Source of the DNA: Scleromitrula shiraiana
Taxonomy: Eukaryota > Ascomycota > Leotiomycetes > Helotiales > Sclerotiniaceae
Direction: 5' to 3'
Length of the DNA stretch: 64,000 nt
Assembly (NCBI GenBank): GCA_028455995.1
Contig: JABELC010000003.1
Coordinates: forward strand, 3,472,001 to 3,536,000
Shown here: positions 23,058-35,900 of the stretch, one piece after another
How positions within the stretch are numbered: the first letter of the stretch is position 1
How the letters are laid out: every line of letters begins with the position of its first letter
The notes under the pieces: model-generated
What the model saw: the letters and a program-made list of their open reading frames with translations, nothing else
The model's database searches: none
What the model was told of the DNA's origin: nothing
Made by a program: the position numbers and the translations under genes

Positions 23058-25361
23058 AAGACGAGAAATAGCAAGACTAATTCCGCTACGAGACATTTTT
23101 CTCATAAGATGGACAATCGAAGATGAAATGGACCTAAAATAGAAAAAAAAGTAGGAGGTTAGCGCATCCGCTATGTAGGGTCCAGCCCGAAAGCTGAACA
23201 ATCTGCTATAGGAAACAGAGGGACAAGTCACAGTGTTATGGATTAATGCAAGCCTCGGGAATTGAACCCGTTACCAAAATGGATGTCTCCATTTTGACCG
23301 CCGAGCCGTCACCATACATCGCACCAGACACCAAGAAGAGCACCCTACCTTTATAATAGTATACTGCACTCATCACATACAGTTAAAGCGGACAGATGCA
23401 AAGATAGTCAAGGAATTAATTCAAAAGAATCAAGAAGAACAAGTCATGTGAACCAACGACGTGAATTTTGGAGTCAATGAATGAAATGTGAATGGAAATG
23501 AGCATGAACATGAAGAAACAAATGAAGAACAGAAGACCAGTTACGTGAATCGAACATTTAAAATGCAGAGTAGAGTCGATGAATGAACAGTTAAAGTTAT
23601 TGTATGAATATAAAAAAAGAGAGAACACGACGAACGAATAATGAATTGAAAAGAAGAAGAAAAGGAAACAACAAACTCGGGGAAACCAACTCGTTTCTAG
23701 CTACCCAAAAACTTCATTCAATACACATTTCATTTATTTACAGAATAGAGTAGAGTCGAATGACTACTCGACTATGTATCTGGGTAAGAGCACTTACTTA
23801 CTTACTCGCATCTCAAATGACTGCTAAACTATCTATTGTGCGCAAGAACACTCGATACCATTTACATGCGGTACATGCGGTACATGACGGATATATTGGA
23901 TTGAGCACAACTCGAAACTATAATATGTACTTGAGAGTGTTCAGTTGATACTTGTTTGCCGACCTGCTGGACTATCTATTATGGGCAAGAGCGCTCACTA
24001 CGAGCTCACGATGGAGTTATGAGATTAGATTAGATTAGGTTAGATTAGGTTAGATTGAGGAAAGCGAGGGAGAGAGGGAGAGATCAATCGATCGGTCAGT
24101 ACCGATTTAGCTACTATGTGGGTATGTGGGAACTTTCTGCAAGAAATTATCACTGGGGTAGAGTAGGATTCTAGATTTTATCTATTCAATGGTCTCTGGG
24201 ATCCTGTATTCCAATGACGATTTTTCGTTGCTATTTAGGTACCTATGGCTCTCTAGTTTGGTTACCTAGGTATTGTGGCATTCTCGATGATGGGGATATC
24301 ATGTCAGTTGTGAAGGAAGCATAGTTAATAGTTACTATATTGAGAATAAAGGGGAAGTGCTGATTCATGATTTGATGATTTGCGCAGAGATGTGGTTTGT
24401 GAAATTTATAAGCAAGGAAGTAATGGGAGGAAAGGAAATAAACATTTAGAATAGGATGCACCTACTTGGAGAACTCAAAAGGAGGATGGGAGGCTTAGAG
24501 AGATGAACATAATACGCAGATTACTTTGGGAGTAGAAACATTAGAATATCATCTACCGCGTTAAGGCGACAGAAGAATGATTTGCTATATAGATATAGTG
24601 CAGGTAGTTTCTTCTGATTAATATCATATGAGTGGTGCACAATAAAGCAGGATCATAACGAAGCGTGTTTGAGTAGGCTGTCAAGGTTGGTATTATTTGG
24701 ACTCCTGATGGGGGAGATTTGTGCCTGTCATTCCGACCCTTCGTTATAGTTTTCTTGTGTTCTTCTTCCATTTACCACAGCTTCGAAACATTGATGAGAT
24801 GAAATGAGATGAATAGTTGATAGATCTTTCGTGATATTGCAAATTGTTGATGACTTTGAGATCTTATATTAAAAGTTTACCTCCTTCTCTCACAGAAACC
24901 CGAACTCAAACAGAAGGATCATAAGTAATAACAATTATAATTCAGCATTCCAATTATTTACATGATTGCATAAACGTTTTCTGAGTCTTCTTTTGCTGTC
25001 CCACCAATCAATGACTAACTCCATTAACACCCATCCTCTCCACCATTTCCATCCGCCAAAAACAATCCATGTGAGTAAAATGTAACGCATGTAATGTTAC
25101 TAGGACCTTAAAAGGTTCCAAAAAAGAATGCAAGCGGGCTCTATCAATATGCATATTGCGATAGCTTTATGCTGAGCTTTCATCTCTCATCTCTCATCTC
25201 TCTCTTCTTTTTATTTTCTCCAACCAATCCCCCACCAATCGCAAACAGCCAGCTCGAACTCAAGAACAATCCGCCCAAAAAGATTTTACATCAAGAAATT
25301 AAAAAGGTAAAAAGGTAAATACAACCCAGGCAACGAGACAATATGCTATGAAAATCAACGA
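23058..25361. other. Intergenic, no gene seen
   Basis: Contains a tRNA-like stretch (listed separately), a run of AGATTAGATTAGGTT units near 24022-24057, and paired AACTCGAAACT/GACTACTCGACT-like words near 23760-23920. The ORFs of 60-80 codons here have no recognisable motifs. The 300 bp after 25050 include the zinc transporter 3' flank. Confidence 0.5.
23233..23315 (-). other. tRNA-like B-box region, probably a tRNA relic
   Basis: On the minus strand CGGGTTCAATTCCCG (T-arm-like, with a B-box core GGTTCAATTCC) follows a GGCTCGGCGGTC stretch resembling a D-arm/A-box. Between them AAAATGGA and TCCATTTT form a hairpin. No acceptor stem could be paired (GGCTTGC after the T arm has no partner), so a working tRNA is unlikely. 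A tRNA-derived SINE or chance are alternatives. Confidence 0.3.
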
Positions 25362-27153
25362 TCAATGAGAATGACCATCATGATCCTCATGGTCATGATG
25401 CGATTCCACCTGAGCAGTTGTAGAACAACAACCTCGTTCTCTACAATTATCCACACATTCCAATAAACAAGAATCATCATCACTACCACATTTATTATAG
25501 CCTACAAGCCCATCCAAACCAACCGAAAGACCATCCGAATGATCATGATTCTCATCGAGACAAAATTCCGGTTGAAGTGTAGCGCTATGAATACCGTATG
25601 CGTGAAGGCACTCTCGAGCTGCTCTAGATAATTCCATGTATTTTGCACGAGTGGCTTCGCTGAATGGGAAGGCGATTTGAATGTGCATTGAGGCGACGAC
25701 TTGGGTATCGCTTAATTGCCAGATGTGGACGTGATGACAGCTGACTACACCTGGAATGTTCTGGATGTCCTCTTTGATATCGGCGACGTCGATGTGATCG
25801 GGAGTAGCTTGGAGTAAAATGTTGGCGGTGGCTTTAGTTAACGGAATACATGATTTTAAGATTATAATAGTGATGAAAAGCGATACGGCGGGATCGGCAT
25901 AATAACGACCAGGCCATTCGGTGAGCCAAATAATTAATGCAGTAACGATAACTCCAACGTTTCCAAGTGCATCACCAATAACATGGAGAACCATAGCATT
26001 CATTCCCATATCAGCGTGATTGTGACCATGACCACCTGAAGACTTCTTTTTCGACTTTCTGTTATGATTATGCTCTGCGTGCCAAGAGTCGTGTCTCGAA
26101 GTGTGTGAATGGTGATGTCCCTCATCAGAGTGATTGTGGCTTGCAGAAGCACCATCATGTGCGTGATCTAGGAGCGGACTATCTTCTCCTGCTACCATTC
26201 CACCATCGAGAACGGTTGCATCATCAGGCTCACTAGAATCTCCACTCTCAATTCCATCAAGTTGACTCCTGCTCGCATCAATAATATCCTGTCTGAAACT
26301 TGCTGGATGGAGGCTCATATCTTCTAAACCGGAGAATCGAGATTTGCTAGTTCGTCTTCCATGGGTGTGGTGCTTAGAACCTCGGCTAGCAGATTTGATA
26401 ACAATGCTACTGCTGTCGCGAGCCGTAGATGCATCTTCGTCCGGTTTCGAAAATTTGACTTGGTGTCTATGACTGGCCTTAGCTACCACAGCCTCGGGAA
26501 ATACATCTCCTGCATTCGTATCATCGGCGACTTCATCGGTGTATCGTTCGTATTCGTGCTCATGTGTATGACTATGACCTTCTTCCGCAGCACTGACCTC
26601 ATCTCCATGCGAATGCCCATCTCCAGGACCATGAGAATGGCCATGTCCTCCTAAAACGAAGAATCCTGCAAGATTGGATGCCAAACCCAATGATCCAACA
26701 ATAAGTATAAGTTCTGGTTCGGTAACTTCAGGTGGGTCAACAAAACGCCCAATGGCTTCGAGGACAATTGAAACGCATAGCGCAATAAGGAAAACAGCGT
26801 TGAAGAAGGCACCGAGAATCTCTGCTCTTAAGAACTGCATGCTGTTAGTTGCAGCTCCCTACAGGGGAAGCATTGATGAAAAATACTTACGCCAAAAGAA
26901 TATTTATCAGTAGTTTGTTTTCGTGCAGCTCTAACAGCCCAAAGTCCAACAGCAAGTGAAATAATGTCATTCAACTATTCTCACATCAGTATTCATAGAA
27001 TTCCCAAGTCCTATCACAAATACTAACCATATGGAAAGCATCTGCCATCAATGCCAATGAACCAACAGCCATTCCAACACCCAATTCCACTACGAAAAAA
27101 ACTGCATCGATCAATAACATGATCGTTATCCTAGTTGACTTTGACCACGCCAT
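25362..27153 (-). CDS. ZRC1: Vacuolar-type zinc transporter, CDF family
   Basis: Exons 27028-27153, 26891-26974 and 25362-26834 (minus) give 560 residues. Cation diffusion facilitators of the Zrc1/Cot1 group move Zn2+ (or Co2+) into the vacuole in exchange for protons. Visible signs: the TM2 site ADAFHMLND (Asp38, His41, Asp45), the TM5 site MVLHVIGDALGN with the second His/Asp pair, and a long His-rich cytosolic loop full of HSHG/HSH units between them. The C-terminal cytoplasmic domain (VSCHHVHIWQLSDTQVVASMHI) is followed by a Cys-rich and His/Asp-rich tail ending HDGHSH. Intron 2 is placed so that the junction reads KYSFG/FLRAEILG, as in the family, with CTAAC 14 nt before the acceptor. 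The symbol denotes the yeast homologue; a Cot1-like preference cannot be excluded. Confidence 0.9.
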
Positions 27154-27657
27154 CTTGAAGATGTTCGGCAGAGTAAGAGGACACTCCGTTAATTATTTTT
27201 GTTATGAATGCAAAGTTGTTGATGTTTGTTTGTACGTATTAAATAAGATATCAATGGCCTGTTTTTGTTTTGTAAGATGGCGAAGTACGGACGTCCCTCT
27301 CAGTTACAGTTCAATGTTTCGTGATTTCGGATCTAAACTCAGCCGCAGGCGTTTGTTTGGTCGGTCCGTTGGTCGATCGTTATCAATCCCTTACTCAGAC
27401 TTTGCCAACAAACAACAAATCAGAAACCAAATATGAAGGAAAAAAATAAAAATTGAAAAGAACGAGAAGTATGGAGGATATGGAAGATATGGAAGAAAAT
27501 TTGTAATATAATAGAGTGATTTCGTAAAAAAATACAAACAGAGAAAACAACAATTCTAAATTAAAATAGATATAGATTACGAAGTTAGAAAGCAGCCTTG
27601 GATAATTGATATTAATTGATATTAATTGAGTAGCTTTAGAAAGATCCACTGCTGAAC
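27154..27657. other. Promoter side of the zinc transporter
   Basis: No gene supported. The minus ORF at 27395-27673 is Phe/Ser-rich and arises from A-rich sequence; it has no domain. Confidence 0.5.
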
Positions 27658-28055
27658 CGGAGACACTAGTCAATTAGATAATTCTAATAATCTAATTAAG
27701 TAATGAATCATTATAAATTTTTATCAATATTCTACTATAATGATTGAATATTGATTATTATTGAAGTTTATAAGTATAATATAACTTGAATATAAAATTT
27801 ATAAATTTTAAGTTAATATTTAATAATTAAATTAAATTTAATTTTTATTATAAAAAAATTTAAATTTAATGATTTTTTTATTAATATAACTTAATATTTA
27901 AAATAAAATATTTTTATTAATAAAGAAATTAAAACGAGATTTATATAAAACATTTAGTTTTTATTTAATTACTAGTATTATTTAAATTTTAATATAGTTT
28001 ATATATAAATACAATAGAATTTTAATTTTTTGATAAATTTAGAATAATTAAAAAA

Positions 28056-28087
<32 letters not shown>

Positions 28088-28363
28088 ATTAAAAATTAAG
28101 AATTAAAACTCGAAATTGATTTCTTTAATAGAATTATTATTGATTTAAAATTTTAAAATTATTTGCAAAAAAAAGATTTTCTTAATAAAATACATACAAA
28201 TTTTATTAAAGAACAAAGTCGTTTGCCGGGAATATCTTGTTTCCATCCGATAGAAGGGTGGCGAAAATCTCTTTACGGAGATTAAGTCAGGCCCGACGAT
28301 TATATATAAAACAAGTTTCTTCGATTAGATCAGATTTGTTCGATTGACTGACTAGTGTATCCG
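27658..28363. mobile_element. AT-rich relic bounded by terminal inverted repeats
   Basis: CGGAGACACTAGTCA at 27658-27672 and the inverted TGACTAGTGTATCCG at 28349-28363 match at 14 of 15 positions. Looser matching with mostly A/G and T/C differences continues inward. The 550 bp inside are almost free of G and C and have no ORF, including an ATT run near 28060-28085. This fits a small non-autonomous DNA transposon mutated by RIP. No clear target-site duplication was found. Confidence 0.55.
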
Positions 28364-30288
28364 ATCCAATTCAATAGTGGATTCTTCTAACGTTAGTATC
28401 TAGTACTATTTCGTACGATGATTTTTACATAAACTAAGCTCAACATAGTAAAGTTACATTTCAATCAATATTAGTTTTATAAGCATTTTATAATACATTA
28501 CAAATAGTCTATAAAAGTGTGGATATTTACAAAAATACGAATTTGATTTATTAGTCATTTCAAACATTTTAACGATATCCACTCTATTGTCTGCTTTTTT
28601 TTTGCGAAATTTTTACTCTAATCAACTTGAAAGAAGAAAAAACTTTTGATGAATAATGAATATCGAGATCAGACACGCTGCCTCTTTTCACGTGATCAGA
28701 ACAATGAATTCTAGCTACTAAACTACTTTTAAAATATGCCAAGACTTTTCCAAAACATTAGCATAATAAACCTTGTCTTGGGGCAAAATCCGGCCAGGTA
28801 CCTTGACACGCCGCCTTTTCTGGTCAGGGACGGCCTTTTCTTATATGATAAGAATAATGGATTCTAGCCAATAAGCTATTTTAAAAATATGCCAAGATTT
28901 TTTCCAAAACGTTAGCGTATTAATCTTTGATTCAGGGCAAAAACGAGGATTGAATAGACTTGCAATAAAACCTCGTTTTTTGTACCAAAGAGAAGAGGCA
29001 ATTGTGGGGGAATCATTAAGAAATTCCCAGCTTGGTGGTCTTGGAATATGCAAGATGAGATGAGATGCACTCCGATAAGATAAGGTCATGTGATACCACT
29101 TTATTTCATTCATTATGTTTACAAAAAAGAATAAATTGTGTGCGGACTTCGCCTGGTATAGGTTTTTGAACCTTTTTTCTTTCTTTTTCTTGAATAATTC
29201 TTTTTCTTGAATAAAAGCGAACACTATATCTTCTAAAAGCAATTCAATAAAATAAATTCTAGTGATTAATAAAGGAATTTTATGTATTTTTGTATATCAT
29301 ATGATTTTAACAACAGTCTATAATATTTTTTAAACCCCCTCGAAGGATACTTCTTCCCTTTGGCTCAAAAGCATACTCGAGAATCCAAATCTGTCCAAAC
29401 TCAAGAGATAATCAGAATCATGAAATATTATGTCGCCGACAAGATAAAATGCTCATATCCAAATCCATATCCATGCCCATCTAACATATAAATTTGAATC
29501 ACGTGATATAGCCTCGAGTGAATCGGTTTGCTGAACACGGCAGATCAAGCGCAGATAGTTGTTTGTGCTGGTTTAGATATGAGTCTGGCCACCAATAATA
29601 GATAAGTTACAATTAAGTAAGAGGACGTCATCACAAGTCATCAATTTGATAAGAGAGTGTGTATCAAAAGAAGTGAATAGGTATGAGCTTACGTCCAGAT
29701 TGGAGGTTGGAACGAACCTCAATAAGCTCGATTAGATACATTTGATCAGTGTTTATGAATGTCCACATGGGTATTGGATTCATGATGAAGCTGTAGCAGA
29801 AAATTTCAACGCTCGCTCATCATTGCTCATTTGTCTTTTACCAGTGTAGTTCACGATTTAGAATCGCAAGAACACCCCGTTTAACGACATCTTCCAGATT
29901 AATCTTCTGGTAAACACTCCCTTTCTAGATTTGTATCTTTTTTTAAAAAAAGAAATATGCCGCTATTTGTACAGTCCTCCCATATGTGGAAGAGAATTGT
30001 CCGTCGATGGTACCAACTGAGAGAAGACCTAAATTTATGGTCATCTATCTTCTGTAATCTGCAACGGGAGCCAGAAACATCCAATGTAAAGCTGTATATC
30101 TCTCCCAATATACATCAAGCACATGCATAAGAATGGTTTCCATGGTCGATAGAAGCGGTACCTCGGTGCCATATAACATACGCGAACCCTGGTAAATTGC
30201 TTTCAAGATCAGTTGGGCCGAAGGAAGGAGCAGAGAGTTAAGGCCCTTTGTCCGGACGAAAGGTGTTTGAAATAACTGCAAAGCCCGA
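28364..30288. other. Intergenic with one diverged direct repeat
   Basis: Apart from the repeat at 28672-28943, no gene is supported. A minus-strand open frame of 78 codons (30045-30281) starts just beyond the DUF202 stop codon. It is partly hydrophobic, but I do not recognise it and it may be chance or a remnant. Confidence 0.45.
28672..28943. repeat. Two diverged direct copies, about 117 and 139 bp
   Basis: Copy 1 (28672-28788) and copy 2 (28805-28943) both run from GACACGC-GCC through a shared ATTCTAGC, AAATATGCCAAGA and TTTTCCAAAAC series to GGGCAAAA. Copy 2 has about 20 extra bases near 28828-28848. Many differences are C/T or G/A. Confidence 0.8.
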
Positions 30289-31302
30289 TCAGTTGTGGTT
30301 AAAGTGCTCTTTTAGTAAATCCACAGTGATCAGCACAATAAGAAATGTTAGGAGGATCTAAAATAAGTTAATGACATCCTTCATGATACCAGCCACAGCT
30401 TAATTCAGCTCACCATGAAAATTCCAGCGGTCAGGGCGACAATTTCAAACCCTCCCGTTAAAGCCTTGCCTCTGACGATCCTATTCTGTTGCCTCCAACT
30501 TCTAAAAAGTCCAATTAACAAAGTCATGATTGCAGCTGCTTGACATACACAAGCCAAAGGCTTTCCTAGAACGAAAAATCCAATTTTCGGGTTTGGATTC
30601 GGCGAATGCTGTAAACGGCTACATCCATGTATTAGTACCTGGCAACATTTTTGGACGAAGACTCAGTAATCACATACAATAATTGCGCAATTGATACTCC
30701 CATCATAGACAAAGCCAGTGAAGTTCGGAGATATGCTAAGAAGGTCCTTTCCAGAGCTAGCACATAACCGTTAGTAATTCAGCCTACAAATCCATGTGCT
30801 AATGTATAAGTAACATAGAGATGAAAACTAAAATCGATACACTATAAGCATAGAAGCAAACCGCCAAGCCCCCAATATACAGTGAATGATCAAGTATCTG
30901 AGATGAATGAAACATAAAGATCAAAGCTGAGAATATGCTAGACGGTGTCTCGGTCCTTGAACTCCGTATTATGGAATAGTACATGCCTTTATCGCATTCG
31001 CGAGAAAAGAATCAGAAACACATACCGAGATGGTCTCTACAAGCGACATGGTCAACCGTAACACTAACTTGATGTCGCCAAAACTTTGAGATAGCATATC
31101 TTGTTCTACCGAGGAGTCCTGTGGGCGCGGTACTACCAGGACCAGATGCATGAACAACAGAGGATGCACGACTGTAATTTCGCCTTATGTTTGCAAGCTC
31201 TGACAGTTCAGTGGATTCCCATTGATCCCTTTCTGCCGCAGATAATTCGGGTAACTCTTCGGATTGGTCGATAAATTGACGATTATCTGATGTTTCAGCC
31301 AT
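30289..31302 (-). CDS. DUF202 (YidH-like) small membrane protein
   Basis: Exons 31026-31302, 30678-30756, 30414-30618 and 30289-30357 (minus) give 209 residues with all introns GT-AG. Introns are 269, 59 and 56 nt. A hydrophilic N-terminus of about 85 residues is followed by the signature LERTFLAYLRTSLALSMMGV of DUF202 and three TM segments (about 100-120, 135-160 and 178-200). The first intron is long for this genome; I chose it because it restores RDHLALERTF in frame. Bacterial relatives are inner-membrane proteins of unknown role. Fungal members are uncharacterised, although related SPX-DUF202 proteins belong to the vacuolar transporter chaperone complex. This protein lacks an SPX domain, so no such role is claimed. 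Confidence 0.85.
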
Positions 31303-32947
31303 TGTAATCGAAACAAGAACGCCAGATTACTTGCAGATACAATTTGCGAGATGGCAAATGTTACGGATCGCACGAGCCGCAAGTTTGCATGGCTGAATTT
31401 AAAGATTCGGATGGAAAGGTAAGGTGTTTAAATTGATGATTGGTTTGGCTAGTTGGACTTGACCACAGACTCAAAAGTAAATAGGAGAGAAATGAAAACA
31501 CCCTTTTGCTTGATAGGATTCATTCTGCATATGAACAGAAGAGACTTTTGGAGATACCATCGTACAGCAGTGCACAGTGAACGGTGAACATTTGGGACAT
31601 TTCGTTGGTTACACCAGCGGGTTAGCGATAACACGAACAAAAAGACACCAAGCGTTTCTCCACCACAGCGGTTAGGTAAACATAACCAGTCCTTTGGTCA
31701 CATGATAGCGCCACTCACGTGTGTCGCAGAAGTTACTGGAATATAATTGGCTTATAGCTTGCACTGCTTTACTAAGACTCTTAACGTCGTGTTCACCTCT
31801 AGTTTGATCCTCTACATACATACTGCAATGTAAATTACTATCCATCTAACCATCGAGATATATACTGGAATATAGTTTATTTGCCAGATAATATTATAGA
31901 TTTTCGAATGGTCAATTGAATGTTCCGGATCTTCTCTATACCCCCCCCCTTCTAGAACCATGCTTACGACATGAATACAAAACCTTTGGAGGCGAGGACG
32001 GCCCGCAAGTCCGCTCTACGAATGCAGACGCGTCTTAGCAAAGTATCAATCTACACCAAATCTTCCTATGTTGTTTTGAAGGAATTCGAAAGACGAAATG
32101 GATACACTGCATGATCTTAGCATGATTCCTGTATATTACCTCTTGATATTTATGTCGGGATATGATGCTGCTGAGAAACAGTCCACCCCACTCAGATTAT
32201 CAAAATAACGACATATATTCCAGCCGTCACAGGTACCTAAATTCTTAATGAGCTGCAAGGGGAATCCATTGATATCCTTAACTGGAAGCGTTGAAACTAC
32301 TCGTTTCACCTTTCTAATATATAAAAAGTCGCTGAGCCGGTCCGTTCATACCGCTGTCATAAATGTATCGCAATGACTTTCTCACCCTACGAGCCTCAGA
32401 GGACCCACCGATTGCTAAGGTAGCTTATTCCCCGAGTCCCTTGTAAGAACCACAACCTAGCAGGAATAGTGGCCTGCATTTGTCCAATTCTCATCTTCAT
32501 TTGATATTAATTTTCATTTAGCCGTTCCTAGAGTATGGAACCAATGACTTCATACATTAATTGTAGTATATTAATTCATATTATTCTTTCTTAGTGAGGC
32601 GCATGGGATGTTCACCCGCTCAAACACCGACTCTGGAGAATCTCACTTTCACTTGAAGCCAGCTGATCGGGTTTCGGGTTATTTCTATCCACTACCTAAG
32701 ATTTAAGTAACCTGTATAGATAAACTCATTTGGTCCTGCGCTTGATACCATTATAAGATATCTTTCAATCCTACTTTTACTCTTTATGATTCGGTAGAAT
32801 AATGTTCGACGCCATATAGTTTCGGGATACAGTCATTGTATCTCACCGCACGACAATTTCACTCGTTTTGTTGTCCAACTACCACGGCTGTCATACTATT
32901 TTACCTTTCAGAACTAACCCAAAACGTGTTTCATTTGATTTTGCAAG
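31303..32947. other. Divergent intergenic region
   Basis: Shared upstream region of the DUF202 gene (-) and the GH3 gene (+). No ORF with a recognisable domain; a C-run lies near 31942-31950. A CT/TTC-rich stretch without in-frame ATG precedes the GH3 start. Confidence 0.55.
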
Positions 32948-35900
32948 ATGTCGAGCTCTCCTGACAGTCAGATCAATGATACTGCTATCTTCGATAAGTA
33001 TGATAAATGGTCTGAGGATACAGTCACCACACCAAGTTCCGAATTATCGCCTCCAGATAGTCCCGTAGATAAACCTGCTTCTCTCGACCCCAGAACAGCA
33101 TCAAGGCGTTTGGCTGCTTCTCTATCACTTGAAGAACAAGTCGGTTTACTCTAGCCTTAATGAGTATCGATCATGTCTAATGAATTCAGGTTTCATTACT
33201 AGTGGCAGCGGACTTTTGGAGATCCAGATCCATTCCATCTAAAGGCATACCAGCATTTAAAACTTCTGATGGTCCGAATGGCAAGTCAACCTTACCCAAT
33301 ACGGACTAGTTCTAGACGTTTTCAACTAATGCTAACAATAAACATGTAGGTGCCCGCGGTGCTATATTCAAAGCTGGAACTAAGGTTAGTGTCGTCTGGA
33401 TTTGACCTTGATACCCAAATTAACAATTGTAGGCTGCGCTATTTCCTTGTGGGGTTTCCCTAGCAGCCACTTGGAACACCAAACTCATATACGAGGTCGG
33501 ACAGCATCTTGCAAATGAGACGAAAGCCAGATCGGCTCAAGTTTTATTGGCGCCAACAGTATGCCTACATCGTGGCCCTCTTGGTGGAAGAAATTTTGAA
33601 TCTTTTTCCGAGGATCCTTTCTTGACCGGGCAACTCGCTGTGGCTTATATCAAAGGTCTTCAAGATAATGGCGTTGCTGCGACTATTAAACGTAGGTTGA
33701 TAGAATTGGGCCATCACGTGGAGAGACTAAACTAACGATTCATGTAGACTTCGTTGCTAATGAGCAAGAGACGCATAGGTTGACCATTGACTCTGTCGTA
33801 CAAGAGAGACCTTTGAGAGAGTTATATCTTCGTCCATTTGAGATAGCAATTCGAGAAGCCAATCCTTGGGTCGTCATGTCATCTTACAACTTGATCAATG
33901 GTGTCCATGCCGATATGAACGAACACATATTGAAGGAAATCTTGAGAGGAGAATGGAACTATGATGGGTAAGTCTAAAATATATTTTCTTGAAAATTCCT
34001 ACTCACTATCTATAGTTTAGTGATGTCCGATTGGGGTGGAACAAATTCTATTGTGGAATCTATCGAAGCAGGCTGTGATATTGAAATGCCAGTTTCAACA
34101 AAATGGCGTGGTGAGAAAGCGATCAAAGCTGTAAATGAAGGGTTATTGAATCGAGAAGCTGTCGAGAAAGCCGCAGCAAACGTATTGTATTTGGTCGAGC
34201 GAACGAAAGGATCAGATATGACAGCCGAGGCAGCAGAAACTGAGGATGATAGAGAGGACACCCGACTGCTGATCCGTGAACTAGGCGTGGAAGGGCTGAC
34301 CCTACTTAAGAACGAAGGCGATGTCCTCCCAATAAAGGCATCGGAAACAAAGATAGCAGTCATTGGACCCAATGCTAACCGAGCTATAGCAGGTGGAGGG
34401 GGCAGTGCCAGTTTGAACCCATACTACAACACGATTCCGTTAGACAGCATCAAGGCTGTTCCCGGAAAGGAAGTCACATATGCATTAGGATGCCATACAT
34501 ACAAATGGCTACCTCTAGCAGCCGACTACTGTAAGACAGCATCTGAAGAACCAGGGGTGAGTCTCGAGTTCCATATCGGAGACAAGTTCGAAGGTGAACC
34601 ACGAATTATTCAAAGAAGAACAAATACCGATCTCTTCTTGTGGGATTCTGTACCCGATGAAGTAAATCCCGTCTGGTCCTTAAGAGCTAAAACAATTCTC
34701 ACACCTACAACAACTGGTCTTCATACCATGAGTTTCTCGAGCGTGGGTCCTGGTCGTTTACTCGTGAATGGAGAAGTCAAAGTTGATCTGTGGAATTGGA
34801 CTGATTTGGGAGAAGCCATGTTTTCGGGCTCCAAAGATATTTTGTTCGATATACAACTCGAAGCTGGCGTTCCAGTAGAAGTTGTGGCGGAAACCACGAA
34901 CGAAATTCGACCTCTATACAAACAAGCACAATTGAACCAAACCCACGCTACTGGTGGCTGTCGCATCGGATACAAAGAACAAGATAAGGAAGATTATCTA
35001 CAAGCTGCTATTGATGCAGCAAAATCTTCAGATGTTGCTATCGTTATCGTAGGACTTGATGCAGAATGGGAGTCAGAGGGTTATGATCGTCAAACTATGG
35101 ATTTACCAGTCGATGGCAGTCAAAATCGATTAATTGAGGCAGTGGTTGCTGCAAATCCTCGTACTATAGTTGTTAATCAATCCGGATCTCCAATCTCAAT
35201 GCCTTGGGTTGAGAAGGTTCCTGCGATTCTGCAGGCTTGGTATCAAGGCCAAGAGGCGGGTAACGCATTAGCTGATGTTTTATTTGGATTCAAGAATCCA
35301 AGCGGAAAATTGCCTGTAAGTTGCTCTCTGCTATTTTGGTCTCTTTTTCTCATCCCCATGATGGCTGTCTCGACTCCAGCATGGGTGAATACATGAACAG
35401 ATGACTAACAAAAGCACATAAACACATAGACTACCTTCCCCAAACGTCTGCAAGACAACCCAACCTATCACAACTGGCCCGGTGAAAATCTCCGTGTCCT
35501 CTACGGTGAAGGTCTTTACATCGGCTACCGTCACTACGATCATCTCTCCCTCCCACCACTCTTCCCCTTTGGCCACGGCCTCTCCTATACCACATTTTCC
35601 TACTCGTCACCATCTTTATCCTCAAATATCCTCACTCCTTCCTCTCCCATTCTCCTCTCGATTCCGATTACCAATACAGGCGCAGTGAAAGGAAAAGAAA
35701 TCATCCAACTTTATATCCACGATCCTAGCTCTAAGTTGCCGCGTCCAGAAAAGGAATTAAAGGGCTGGCGTAAGCTAGATTTAGAACCTGGAGAAACAAA
35801 GGTGGCGGAGATCGAGATTGATAGGTATAGTGTGGGTTATTGGGATGAGGATGTGGAGGGAGGAAAATGGGTTGCTGAAGAGGGGAAATTTGATTGCTGG

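Noticed and set aside
26835..26890. Alternative acceptor giving GAATNSMQ before FLRAEILG in the zinc transporter
   Set aside because: It keeps the frame but leaves an intron of only 32 nt; the chosen acceptor has a proper CTAAC branch site and the family-like junction.
30045..30281. Minus ORF of 78 codons considered as part of an RTA1-like protein
   Set aside because: No reliable motif match, no splice connection to the DUF202 gene and no neighbours supporting it.
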